Shown here piece by piece: positions 9,581 through 18,642 of a stretch of DNA of 64,000 nt. A program made the translations under genes and the position numbers. Position 1 is the first letter of the stretch. Each line of letters opens with the position of its first letter. Below the pieces are notes generated by a model. The model was not told where the DNA came from and did no database searches. It was given only the letters and a program-made list of their open reading frames with translations. This DNA is from BNXB01 sp031556375 (lineage in GTDB: Bacteria > Bacteroidota > Bacteroidia > Bacteroidales > Azobacteroidaceae), in assembly GCA_031556375.1 (NCBI GenBank), contig JAVBTA010000024.1, forward strand, positions 1 to 64,000. Reading direction: 5' to 3'.

Positions 9581-12500
9581 TTACATATTTAATTGTAACC
9601 CGATATTGAATGTCTTCTGAGTAGGATAGTTAAATCCGGCACCTCCTCCTTGTTCCGGGTCCCAATATTTGAATTTGGATAATGTCAATAGATTTGTGGC
9701 ATTAATGTAAATTCTTACAAATTTCCATGAATAGCCCAACTCCATATTTTTCAATTTCAGGAATGAAGCATCGCGAGACCAATAGGTTGAGGAAACGCTG
9801 TTGTTTTTTGGATCTTGTTTGCTTAATCGTGGATAACTTGCATAAATATTTTGGTTTGTTGGGCTCCAGTAATCATCGGCAATCCATTGTAGAACGTTCC
9901 TCATATTGGAAGACCCGAATGGATGGAAACTACTCATTATGAGAGAAGTGCGTCCTACTCCTTGTAAAAGAAAGGACAAATCGAATTTCTTGTATGTCAT
10001 TGAGGCTCCTATTCCATAAGTGATTTCCGGAATAGTTGGATATCCCGTCCAAAGCCGGTCATTGGCATCGATATTTCCATCTGCAACTCCGTTTGCATTA
10101 GGAAGATCCCTGTATTTTATGTCTCCGGCCATGGCCTGGCTTCCAAGCTGTTGTATTGAAGAGTTTCGGACTTCTGCGTCATCAATAAAGAGACGTTCTG
10201 CTATATAAAGTTGTGGTTGATGGATTGCATGTCCTACTCTGGATAAATTCGGGTAAAGCAAATATGCGGGATCGTCATAACTTAATATTTTATTTTGGGC
10301 GAAGGTGAAGGTTCCTTTGATGGACAGGAAAATGTCTTGGGACAAAGGTTTATCAAAATTAATAAATCCGTCTAAGCCTTTATTCTCAACTTCACCCAAG
10401 TTTCCATAAATTTTAGTCTTTGCAGTACCCAGGAATGTAGGTATTGTTTTTCTTTCCATAAAAATATTTCTTCGGTGTTCACGGAAAACATCGATCATAA
10501 CATTGAAGTATTTGAATAATTGCATGTCGATACCAATATTTATTTTCTCTCCGATTTCCCAGGTTATATCCGGATTTCCGAACCTGTTGTATTTAGGCCC
10601 TTTTAAGGTATAACCCTGATCGTATCCGGTTGTGTAAGTTATATCGTCACTTTGAAGTGTAACATCCGACATATAAAGGAACCGGGGAATGCTGCCATCC
10701 GGTAAAATAATCTGATCATTACCTACTTTACCCCATGATCCTCTGATCTTAAAGAAAGATACTGCATTTTTCAGCGGTTCCCAGTAACTTTCCTCACTTA
10801 AAACGTATCCCAGGGCAAATGAAGGGAAGAATCCGAACCGGTTTCCTTCGGCAAAATTTTCGGATCCGTTGTATCCGAAGTTGGCTTCAGCCAGATAACG
10901 ACTTCCATAGACATAGTTTACACGACCGGCCAGTCCTTGTTTCCTTTTAGGAAGGGAGTTATTCAGGTTCGAGGGGTTATTTACATCGTATTGTGTCTGG
11001 TTATAGAGTAACATGGCTCCCACATTATGTTCTTCAAAAGTCCGGGAATAGTTAAGCTGTCCTTGTAGATAGAAACTCCGATCTCCGGAAGTACTTCCTG
11101 AAGTCCCTAATACAATAGTGCTTGGAGAACTTGTAGATTGGAGGGTATAGTTTGTCAGGTTGTAATTCTCATCTTCAGTATAGTCTTTGATATAGAACAT
11201 GTTATATGGGGCTTCCCGTTTAATGGTTGTGCTATTCCAGTTTTTGAACGAGGCGAGAGCATATGCGGATAACCCTTTTGTTATGAAATCAAGTTTTTGA
11301 TTTACATCAAAATTTGCAATGACGGTACTCTGAAAATTGGTTGAGTAGCCACGAGCCATTTGTGCAACCGGGTTAGGCATTACGAGAGCTGCGGCACTGG
11401 CTCCTCCCCATGCGACGTAATCCCTGGAATACTCTACATTTTCGCGAGGATCACTGGCCGGGAAATAAACCGGAAAATCGACAGGATTAACAGACATTAC
11501 ATTTGAGAAAAGGTCTTCAACTTTTTGAGAAGGAGTTTCGTTGTTGCGAATTTGTGCATTTATCCGTAGTCCTATCGTTGTCGTTTTTGTCGGATAAATA
11601 CGTAGGTTATTCTGGAAATTATATCTCCATAAATTGATATTATTGTTGTAAGTAGCAAATTCCTTGCTTCTGTTTTGCAACATTCCGTTTTCGTGGTTTA
11701 CAGTGGCATTCATGAAGTAATCCACTTTATTTGTTCCTCCGGTAATGTTCAATGTCAGGTTTTGAGTCATTGAAGTATTTTTAAATAACTCGTCATACCA
11801 GTTGACATTAGGGTAGAGTAGAGGATCTCCGTTGGCTATGGTGCCTTGTATCTTGTGTTCAGGGTACAATACTTCACCTGTACCTCTGTTTAACACGGCT
11901 TCGTTATACATTTTCATGTATGTAACGCCATCTGTCAGATTAGGAGTTTTTATCGGAGTGTTGACTGCATTTTCCAGACGAATATTTATTTGAGGTTTAA
12001 CCATCTCTTTTCCGTTTTTTGTATTGACGATCAAGACTCCGTTAGCACCTCTGGTTCCGTATAAAGCTGTTGCCGTTGCATCTTTCAGGATAGAAAAATC
12101 GGCAATGATGTCAGGAGAAATGTTATTCAGGTCTCCCGAACTGACTTCTACTCCGTCCACGATGATCAGCGCTCCTGTTGATCCTCCGAATGTTGAAACA
12201 CCACGTACCCAGAATTGAGATGCATTACTGCCTGGTTGTCCACTACGTTGTACTGCCGTGATTCCCGGAAGACGACCCGCAAAACTGTTTGACAATTGAG
12301 TAGAAGGGACTTTGAGATCTTTTGCCTGTATCGAACTTACAGATCCAACAACAGATGCTTTTTTCTGTGTTCCGTAACCTACGACAACCACTTCTTCCAG
12401 TTGTTCGGTGTCTTCTTCCAATACAATCAGTAATTTACGTTCTGTTCCGGGTTTTACTTCGTTTCTTTTAAAACCGAGATAAGAAAATATGATGACGGAA

Positions 12501-13030
12501 TTTTCATTTGGAACAGATACTGTAAAATTGCCTTCGATGTCGGTTACGGAAGAAATATTTGTGTCGTCGACCATGATGGAAACCCCGGGTAAAGTTTCGC
12601 CGTTATTATCCTTTACTGTACCGGATATAACAATTGATTTTCCCGGAGTTTGTTGCCAGTCGGTTGTCTCCGGATTCAATTTTTTATTATAGACAAGGAC
12701 TTGTTTGTCGTTTATTTTATATGATATATCAGTGTCTATGAGTGCTTTATCTAATATTTTATCTAAAGTCTCATTTGTTGCTTTGAGATTAATTTTTGTA
12801 TTTGCAGGTAAATTTGCCTTGTAAAGAAATGTATATTCACTGTTTTGTTCAATTTGACTAAACAGTTCCCTGAGGCTGGAGTTCTTCAGGTCGAAAGAAA
12901 ATTTTGCAGTTTGAGAATACGAACTGGCCAGTACACTTTCGGTACTGAAAATAAGGAGGAAAACAAGCATTTTCGCAAAGATTGAAGTCTGCTGAAAATG
13001 GTTTTTCCTGTGATTTTTGATTTTTTCCAT
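9581..13030 (-). CDS. SusC-like TonB-dependent transporter with STN signalling domain
   Basis: This 1149-residue outer-membrane transporter imports glycans and signals their presence. After the signal peptide comes an STN (secretin/TonB N-terminal) domain at about 45-105, then a carboxypeptidase-regulatory-like domain (ISGTVKDNNGETLPGVS) at about 130-205. The SusC hallmark EEVVVVGYGTQKK follows, then the plug with ATALYGTRGANGVLIVNTKNG, and a beta-barrel ending NIGLQLNM. The STN domain fits regulation through the adjacent FecR and ECF sigma factor: substrate binding would pass a signal to FecR across the periplasm. It is full length and intact, unlike the SusC at the window start. Confidence 0.96.
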   Translation of the reverse strand: MEKIKNHRKNHFQQTSIFAKMLVFLLIFSTESVLASSYSQTAKFSFDLKNSSLRELFSQIEQNSEYTFLYKANLPANTKINLKATNETLDKILDKALIDTDISYKINDKQVLVYNKKLNPETTDWQQTPGKSIVISGTVKDNNGETLPGVSIMVDDTNISSVTDIEGNFTVSVPNENSVIIFSYLGFKRNEVKPGTERKLLIVLEEDTEQLEEVVVVGYGTQKKASVVGSVSSIQAKDLKVPSTQLSNSFAGRLPGITAVQRSGQPGSNASQFWVRGVSTFGGSTGALIIVDGVEVSSGDLNNISPDIIADFSILKDATATALYGTRGANGVLIVNTKNGKEMVKPQINIRLENAVNTPIKTPNLTDGVTYMKMYNEAVLNRGTGEVLYPEHKIQGTIANGDPLLYPNVNWYDELFKNTSMTQNLTLNITGGTNKVDYFMNATVNHENGMLQNRSKEFATYNNNINLWRYNFQNNLRIYPTKTTTIGLRINAQIRNNETPSQKVEDLFSNVMSVNPVDFPVYFPASDPRENVEYSRDYVAWGGASAAALVMPNPVAQMARGYSTNFQSTVIANFDVNQKLDFITKGLSAYALASFKNWNSTTIKREAPYNMFYIKDYTEDENYNLTNYTLQSTSSPSTIVLGTSGSTSGDRSFYLQGQLNYSRTFEEHNVGAMLLYNQTQYDVNNPSNLNNSLPKRKQGLAGRVNYVYGSRYLAEANFGYNGSENFAEGNRFGFFPSFALGYVLSEESYWEPLKNAVSFFKIRGSWGKVGNDQIILPDGSIPRFLYMSDVTLQSDDITYTTGYDQGYTLKGPKYNRFGNPDITWEIGEKINIGIDMQLFKYFNVMIDVFREHRRNIFMERKTIPTFLGTAKTKIYGNLGEVENKGLDGFINFDKPLSQDIFLSIKGTFTFAQNKILSYDDPAYLLYPNLSRVGHAIHQPQLYIAERLFIDDAEVRNSSIQQLGSQAMAGDIKYRDLPNANGVADGNIDANDRLWTGYPTIPEITYGIGASMTYKKFDLSFLLQGVGRTSLIMSSFHPFGSSNMRNVLQWIADDYWSPTNQNIYASYPRLSKQDPKNNSVSSTYWSRDASFLKLKNMELGYSWKFVRIYINATNLLTLSKFKYWDPEQGGGAGFNYPTQKTFNIGLQLNM

Positions 13031-13061
13031 AAGATTTTTTTTTAATAAATGAATTTTATGT

Positions 13062-13080
13062 AACTGTCAATATGACAGTT
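13062..13080. promoter_or_regulatory. 19-bp perfect palindrome upstream of SusC
   Basis: AACTGTCA and its complement TGACAGTT flank the 3-nt spacer ATA, 32-50 bp before the SusC start codon. It lies in the only sizeable gap between FecR and SusC. It could be an operator, part of the sigma-dependent promoter region, or an RNA hairpin in the leader. No T-run follows, so a terminator is unlikely. Confidence 0.4.
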
Positions 13081-13142
13081 TGTCAGGTGTTAATCAAGGT
13101 GTCTTTTTATTATTTCCCCATTTTGTTTGTTTTTTTAGTTAA

Positions 13143-14324
13143 TTAATCTGTTTTTATCTCAATAGTACCATCTTCTTTTTTTGTATAGGTGATAGGATCT
13201 AATACAGTAAGGTTTCGGAGTACCTCATCGATACTGTTAGTCAGTGTTATTTTCCCTATGTAGCGACTATTGTCAGGTAATCTATCGTAATGGATTTTTA
13301 TATTGTAATACCTTGAAAGTTCTTTGAATATATTGGATAAAGGTTCATTGTTCAATACCATAATATTATCTTTCCAACAGATATAATTATATGTATCTAC
13401 CTCTGAGATCGAAATATTTCCGGATTCGAATTTAAGGCACTGGTTTGGTGTCAATACATCACTTTTCTTATTATTTGTGGTTACATTTACACTCCCCTGA
13501 ACCAGGACAACATTTGAGAATGCATCGTCGGCATAGGCAGAGACATTAAATTTTGTTCCGAGAACTTCAACATCTAATTGTCTTGTTTTAACATGGAACG
13601 GCCAATTTTTATTTTCTTTAACTTCAACATACATTTCGCCTTCCAGAAATATTTCCCTTGATTTTGTATCGAATCTGGAGGGATAAATCAGTTTTGAACC
13701 GGAATTTATCCAGGCGCGTGATCCGTCTGAAAATTCGATAAAAGAATGTTTTCCGTAGGGTACTTTTAATTGAATATATTCGGTCTCATCTTTTTCAGAG
13801 ATATTTAAAGGTTCCGAATTTATACTTATGGTTCCACTTGAGTCCTGAACAATTTCCGCGTTGGTATCTATAAATATCGCATCTTTTTTCCCGACAACGA
13901 ATTCCACATTATCGGAGGAAATTTCCATTTCCTCCAGTAATGATAATAAATTCGTTTTTTGAGTGTATAATGAAGAATTGTAAAAATAAAATAATCCGGA
14001 AGCAATCAAAATGATCACACAAGCGGCCGCAGAAATCCAATATTGTCTTCTCCTACGTTGCTTTATAAATTGTAATCTTTTCTGAAGAGAGTCAAGGTCG
14101 GCTTCAATTATTCCTTCCGGGACTGGTTCTTTTTTCAGTTTGATTTTTTTTATAAGAATAAATACTTGATCCATATCTTCTTTTTTATTTGGAAAGAAGG
14201 TTATCAGGTCTTGCCATTCCTTAGATGAAAGGGAATCGATATTTTTGATAGTTTCAATGAAGTCTTCATCCATGATAAAGTCTTCGATACAATAATTTGA
14301 GTATTTATTCTGATGATTGCTCAT
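13143..14324 (-). CDS. FecR-family anti-sigma factor
   Basis: This 393-residue inner-membrane protein should hold the ECF sigma factor inactive until SusC signals. It has a cytoplasmic N-terminal helical part and one membrane segment near residues 96-115 (ISAAACVIILIASGLFYFY). The periplasmic FecR domain contains VPYGKHSFIEFSDGSRAWI and FLEGEMYVEVKENKNWPFHV. A C-terminal DUF4974-type domain (FKELSRYYNIKIHY) ends the protein. It sits between its sigma factor and the STN-bearing SusC, the standard order for Bacteroides host-glycan loci. Confidence 0.94.
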   Translation of the reverse strand: MSNHQNKYSNYCIEDFIMDEDFIETIKNIDSLSSKEWQDLITFFPNKKEDMDQVFILIKKIKLKKEPVPEGIIEADLDSLQKRLQFIKQRRRRQYWISAAACVIILIASGLFYFYNSSLYTQKTNLLSLLEEMEISSDNVEFVVGKKDAIFIDTNAEIVQDSSGTISINSEPLNISEKDETEYIQLKVPYGKHSFIEFSDGSRAWINSGSKLIYPSRFDTKSREIFLEGEMYVEVKENKNWPFHVKTRQLDVEVLGTKFNVSAYADDAFSNVVLVQGSVNVTTNNKKSDVLTPNQCLKFESGNISISEVDTYNYICWKDNIMVLNNEPLSNIFKELSRYYNIKIHYDRLPDNSRYIGKITLTNSIDEVLRNLTVLDPITYTKKEDGTIEIKTD

Positions 14325-14438
14325 TTCTTAATTAATCTTAATAGAGATTGTATAGAGTTAAACAATCAAATAAATTTTTTATAATCTTTTTTATCTGATC
14401 AAATGAAAAAAATAACAAAAATTAACTATTTTGAAAAT

Positions 14439-15056
14439 TTAGAATGGCGGAAATAATGTGGTTAGTCGGGATTCTATCAAGAAAAGCAGTGCATAATATC
14501 CCTGTAGATTTGTTTCTCTAATTCGCTTGATGGATTTATAAAGAAGGTTCCGTGCAACTTGTTCGGAAATATTCATAATTAAGGCGATTTCTTTATAATT
14601 CATTTCCTCCAGGAACCGAAGGTAAATAATTTCCCGTTGACGGGGAGTCAGGATATCCAGGATTGTTTCGACTTTTTGTTTAAGTGCGGAGTACTCCTCC
14701 TCCTTTATTAGGCGTTCGTCAATAGAATAGGTAATATCGAATGTTGTAACGGCTTCTTCCTCCGATTTTATGCGGTTGAAAATGTTTTCCCGTTTTAGAA
14801 TATTAAGGTATTCGTTTTTAATCGAGCGAAAGAGCAGCGCCCGGATTCCCTGTGGGTCTTTAACCAAACAAGTATTTGTATAAAGCTTAACAAATACATC
14901 CTGGATTGTATCTCTTACCTGTTGTGAATTCATTCCTATTTTAATTCCATAGGAATAAAGGTCAGGATATATATCTTTATATAATAAGGTAAATGCCTTC
15001 TCATCACCATTAATAAATGATAACCATAAATCTTTAGGTGATTCTTTTGAATTCAT
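14439..15056 (-). CDS. ECF-type RNA polymerase sigma factor
   Basis: This 205-residue sigma-70 family factor is expected to drive transcription of the downstream SusC locus. Region 2 lies at about residues 15-80 (DKDIYPDLYSYGIKIG-type helix). Region 4 is clear at about 130-185, with TPRQREIIYLRFLEEMNYKE followed by a helix-turn-helix (IALIMNISEQVARNLLYKSI). It precedes the FecR anti-sigma gene by about 115 bp. The C-terminal tail is short and hydrophobic. The cognate promoter could not be identified by eye. Confidence 0.93.
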   Translation of the reverse strand: MNSKESPKDLWLSFINGDEKAFTLLYKDIYPDLYSYGIKIGMNSQQVRDTIQDVFVKLYTNTCLVKDPQGIRALLFRSIKNEYLNILKRENIFNRIKSEEEAVTTFDITYSIDERLIKEEEYSALKQKVETILDILTPRQREIIYLRFLEEMNYKEIALIMNISEQVARNLLYKSIKRIRETNLQGYYALLFLIESRLTTLFPPF

Positions 15057-15106
15057 TTCTTAGTTAGTAGATTGTATTCTGGGTTATAAAAAATATGTTA
15101 ATTTTA

Positions 15107-15114
15107 CAAACATA
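15107..15114 (-). promoter_or_regulatory. -7 element for the sigma factor gene
   Basis: The minus strand reads TATGTTTG, an exact TAnnTTTG match, about 50 bp before the sigma-factor start at 15056. No good -33 TTTG is present at the usual distance, so the call is moderate. Confidence 0.4.
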
Positions 15115-15150
15115 AGAAAAAATAATTAAAGTTTCCCTATTTAAAATAAA

Positions 15151-15180
15151 AAAACGAGGGATAATTTGCTCCCTCGTTTT
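15151..15180 (-). terminator. Intrinsic terminator of the efflux operon
   Basis: AAAACGAGGGA (15151-15161) and its complement (15170-15180) form an 11-bp stem with an 8-nt loop. On the minus strand a T-rich tract follows, as expected for termination just after the PII-like gene ending at 15205. Confidence 0.85.
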
Positions 15181-15204
15181 TTATGATTGAACGGCATAAA
15201 GCTA

Positions 15205-15498
15205 TTATACCATCTTTTCTATATTCCAAACAAAAGCGTGTATTCCCTGTGCTTCCGTCAGCATATCCAGTTCGTGGATTTTTTTCAGAAGGGTATCGAC
15301 TTTCTCATCCGGAACCATTGTGATAATTGCGGAGTTCAGGGTTGGCCAGGCATGGTCGCCGAAATGAGGTTCCCCTTTTTTTGTTCCGCGTCCTTGTACA
15401 GGGTCCCACATGGTAAACCCTCTAATATTCAGTTTTTCCAGTAACTCGATCAGAACCTCTTTATAAGCCTGATTGAATGGTATAAAGACAGCTTTCAT
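15205..15498 (-). CDS. PII-like signalling protein linked to RND efflux
   Basis: This is a 97-residue protein of the PII/CutA-like ferredoxin fold. I chose the start at 15498 (MKAVFIPFNQAYKEVL) because it matches the usual first strand of PII proteins and lies 1 nt after the RND pump stop. A longer reading from 15558 would run into the pump gene. A glycine-rich loop region (GRGTKKGEPHFGDHAW) replaces the canonical T-loop, and the uridylylated tyrosine motif of GlnB is absent. Non-canonical PII proteins next to RND efflux operons are known as the PII-NG group. A role in sensing or tuning the pump is inferred from position only. It is the last gene before a strong terminator. Confidence 0.75.
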   Translation of the reverse strand: MKAVFIPFNQAYKEVLIELLEKLNIRGFTMWDPVQGRGTKKGEPHFGDHAWPTLNSAIITMVPDEKVDTLLKKIHELDMLTEAQGIHAFVWNIEKMV

Positions 15499-15499
15499 A

Positions 15500-18400
15500 T
15501 TATTTTTTATGTAATTTTCTGAGTTTCTTTCTTTTTCTTTTAACTCCGGTTGCTGCAAAGATCGAATATAAAGCAGGAATCAGGATTAATGTGAGTATAG
15601 TTGAAATAGTCAAACCACCGATAATGGCGATACCCATCGGTTGCCACATGACAGAACCACCTCCCCGGGGGATTGCCATTGGAATCATACCCAGTACGGT
15701 TGTAGCAGTAGTCATCAGTACCGGACGTAAACGGGATTTACCTCCGGAAACAATTGCCCTGTCAATAGCCATTCCCCGTTCCCGATTCAGGTTAACGTAG
15801 TCAATCAATACAATACCGTTTTTCACGACTATACCAATCAGCATCACAATACCGATCATGGCCATCAAACTTAATGGTTTTCCGGTAATGGCCAATGCCA
15901 GCATTACTCCGGCCAGTCCGAACGGTAATGACATCATGATTATAAAAGGGTAGGTGAGCGACTCGAATTGAGCAGCCATAACAATGTAAACCAGTAAGAT
16001 ACAAAGCATCATTAACATTCCCATATCGCGATTGGTATCCTGTTGATCTTCAACAGTACCGCCCAGTTGAATTCCGATCTCTCCGGGGATTACACCTGTT
16101 TTCTTGATTTGATCCAGTTTTGTATTAACTCGTTCTACGACAACTTCCAATGGTGCATTATACAAACTACCTTGTACTTTGATGACCCGTTCACGGTTTT
16201 CGCGGTCAATCTGTGGTAAAGATTGTTGTTCCACTACACGTCCTAATTCCCTTATTTTGATGGGATTACCCTGGGCGTTATAAATGGTAATATCTTCAAT
16301 GTTTTTCAGGTCTTCGCGGTAATCTTTATCATAACGGACTACAATATCGTATTCATCTCCATCTTCACGGAATTTGGAAAGAGTTAGCCCATTGATCCTG
16401 CTTCTGGCATAATTGGCAACCGTTGCCGAGTTCAAACCATGTTGAGCCAGTTTTTCACGATCAAATATAATCTGATATTCCGAGCGATATTCCTGACGGC
16501 TGATATTGAGGTCTTTTAGCCCTTCTACATTACTGAGACTGTCTTTGATAAGTCTTGCTAACTTATCTGTGGTCGCTAAATCGTAACCATAGATTTCGAC
16601 ATCCAGGGTCGATGCTCCACTCATGAAACCTCCTTCTCCTCCCGGAGATACCCTGTATTTATATAATTCCGGCATTCCAGCCAATACTTCACGGATTTCT
16701 TCTCCGATGTCGAATATGCTTTTATTCCGTTTATCTTCTTTTACACAACTGACTGAGAATGAAATTAGGTTGGGTGCATTCTCGTCCATTACCGAAGCAA
16801 ACATATTATCTTCGTCTGCTTGTCCGACAGAGAATGTGATCATATCAATTTCCGGAAAGCGTTCTTTCAATGTTTTATGAATTGTTTCTGCCGTACTTTT
16901 GGCCACTTCCATCCGTGTACCTGTCGGTAGATAAGCCTTGAATTCGATAAACCCATTGTCTGCTACCGGCATGAAGTCCTGCTTAACAAACCCTCCAACA
17001 ACCATACTTCCTACAAAAATGAGCAAGGAAACACCTACTGTTTTCCATCGATGGTGGACTGCAAAATTGATAATCTTTGCGTACCAGGTGTCGAGTTTAT
17101 CAAGCATGCGGCTGATCGGAGCGTATAGCTTGTCGAATAATTTACCTTGTGTATTGGTCTGACGAAGCATCAGTGATGAGAGTACGGGTGTAAAGGAGAG
17201 GGCAACGAGAGCCGAAACCGATATCATGATTGTTACCATCCATCCCAATTGTTTGAACATAACTCCAGCCAGTCCGGTAAGCATAGTGAGCGGAAAGAAC
17301 ACTGCAACGATTGTCAGGGTCGAAGCGATTATCGCAACCCCCACTTCGTTTGTCGCATAAATAGATGCTTCCTTAGGTTTACTTCCCCGTTCAATGTGTG
17401 TGGTGATATTTTCAAGAACCACGATTGCATCATCTACCACCATTCCGATTGCAATTGAAATCGACGATAGGGAAATCATGTTCAGAGACCCTCCAGTCAC
17501 CATAAGATAAATAAACGATACGATCAGAGAGATCGGGATTGCAAGAATAATAATAAATGTAGCTCTCCATCTTCCCAGGAAGAACACAACGACCACTACA
17601 ACGAACAGCATAGCGAAAAGAATTGTTTCACTGAGCGAATCAATTGAGTTCTCAATGTATTCGGAAGTATCCCACATTAATTTTACCTCAACATCTTCAG
17701 GAAGACTTTTTGTTAGTTTAGGGATTTCTTCTGCTATTTTCTTTGCAATTGCCACGGTATTGGCACCGGATTGTTTTTGGATGATAATCATCGCACTACG
17801 TTTACCATCGGTGTAGCTTTCCTGTACGCGATCCTGAATTGTGTCGTCGACAGAAGCCACATCTTTCAATAGAATAGTTCTACCTCCATAATTGCCAACA
17901 ACAATTTGCATCAGTTCGGAACTTTCTTTGAACTCACCTTCCACACGGAGAGAGTATGTTTCCGTACCGATATCGAAACTACCGGCAGGAACGTTCATGT
18001 TTTCTGCGGCAATAATCTGTGCAATTTGTTCTACAGTAAGATGATACGCTTCCAGTTTATTAGGCGATACATTGACTTGTACCTGACGTTTGGAGGCTCC
18101 TGAGATACTGACTGCACCTACTCCGCTAACACGATTCAGTGGATTTGCAATTTTATCGTCAAGGATTTTGTAAAGTGCATTAGAACTCTCCTTTGCCGTT
18201 GCTATGTAGAAACAAACCGGCATCATATCCATACTGAATTTGAATATAATAGGGTTGTTCACTTCGTCGGGGAGGCTTGAACGTACCAGATCCAGCTTGT
18301 CGCGGACGTCATTGGTAGCTTCATTGATATCAGAACCATAGTTGAATTCCAGTGTAACCAAAGACATATTGTCTTTTGATTTGGAAGTAATCTTTTTCAG

Positions 18401-18628
18401 GTTCTCACAACTATTGAGTACGTCTTCTAACGGGCGTGTAACATTGGTTTCTATATCATTGGCGCTTGCTCCTGCGTATGCGGTAACAACCGTCAGCTGG
18501 TTTGTTTCCATGTCGGGAAACAAGTCGATCGCCAATCGGCTGAAGGAGAACAGCCCTATGACAACTATCCCGATAAAGATCAAAATAGTGGTAATCGGCT
18601 TTTTAACCGCGGATTCGTATATTTTCAT
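15500..18628 (-). CDS. RND-family efflux pump, inner-membrane subunit (AcrB/HAE1-like)
   Basis: This 1042-residue proton-driven exporter forms the inner-membrane part of a tripartite pump. It has the family layout: a membrane helix at the N-terminus (TTILIFIGIVVIGLFSF), two large periplasmic loops and two blocks of membrane helices. The TM4 region contains GMVVDDAIVVLEN, the paired aspartates of proton relay in the multidrug (HAE) branch, rather than the single-aspartate pattern of heavy-metal pumps. The second half has the matching MIGIVVKNGIVLIDYVN. It lies 14 bp after the fusion-protein gene and abuts the PII-like gene. The substrate is not evident; drugs, bile salts or fatty acids are typical. 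Confidence 0.95.
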   Translation of the reverse strand: MKIYESAVKKPITTILIFIGIVVIGLFSFSRLAIDLFPDMETNQLTVVTAYAGASANDIETNVTRPLEDVLNSCENLKKITSKSKDNMSLVTLEFNYGSDINEATNDVRDKLDLVRSSLPDEVNNPIIFKFSMDMMPVCFYIATAKESSNALYKILDDKIANPLNRVSGVGAVSISGASKRQVQVNVSPNKLEAYHLTVEQIAQIIAAENMNVPAGSFDIGTETYSLRVEGEFKESSELMQIVVGNYGGRTILLKDVASVDDTIQDRVQESYTDGKRSAMIIIQKQSGANTVAIAKKIAEEIPKLTKSLPEDVEVKLMWDTSEYIENSIDSLSETILFAMLFVVVVVVFFLGRWRATFIIILAIPISLIVSFIYLMVTGGSLNMISLSSISIAIGMVVDDAIVVLENITTHIERGSKPKEASIYATNEVGVAIIASTLTIVAVFFPLTMLTGLAGVMFKQLGWMVTIMISVSALVALSFTPVLSSLMLRQTNTQGKLFDKLYAPISRMLDKLDTWYAKIINFAVHHRWKTVGVSLLIFVGSMVVGGFVKQDFMPVADNGFIEFKAYLPTGTRMEVAKSTAETIHKTLKERFPEIDMITFSVGQADEDNMFASVMDENAPNLISFSVSCVKEDKRNKSIFDIGEEIREVLAGMPELYKYRVSPGGEGGFMSGASTLDVEIYGYDLATTDKLARLIKDSLSNVEGLKDLNISRQEYRSEYQIIFDREKLAQHGLNSATVANYARSRINGLTLSKFREDGDEYDIVVRYDKDYREDLKNIEDITIYNAQGNPIKIRELGRVVEQQSLPQIDRENRERVIKVQGSLYNAPLEVVVERVNTKLDQIKKTGVIPGEIGIQLGGTVEDQQDTNRDMGMLMMLCILLVYIVMAAQFESLTYPFIIMMSLPFGLAGVMLALAITGKPLSLMAMIGIVMLIGIVVKNGIVLIDYVNLNRERGMAIDRAIVSGGKSRLRPVLMTTATTVLGMIPMAIPRGGGSVMWQPMGIAIIGGLTISTILTLILIPALYSIFAATGVKRKRKKLRKLHKK

Positions 18629-18642
18629 ACGTTATTTTATTT

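Noticed and set aside
15187..15444. Plus-strand frame opposite the PII-like gene
   Set aside because: It is antisense to a conserved protein, and its composition is typical of a complementary-strand shadow.
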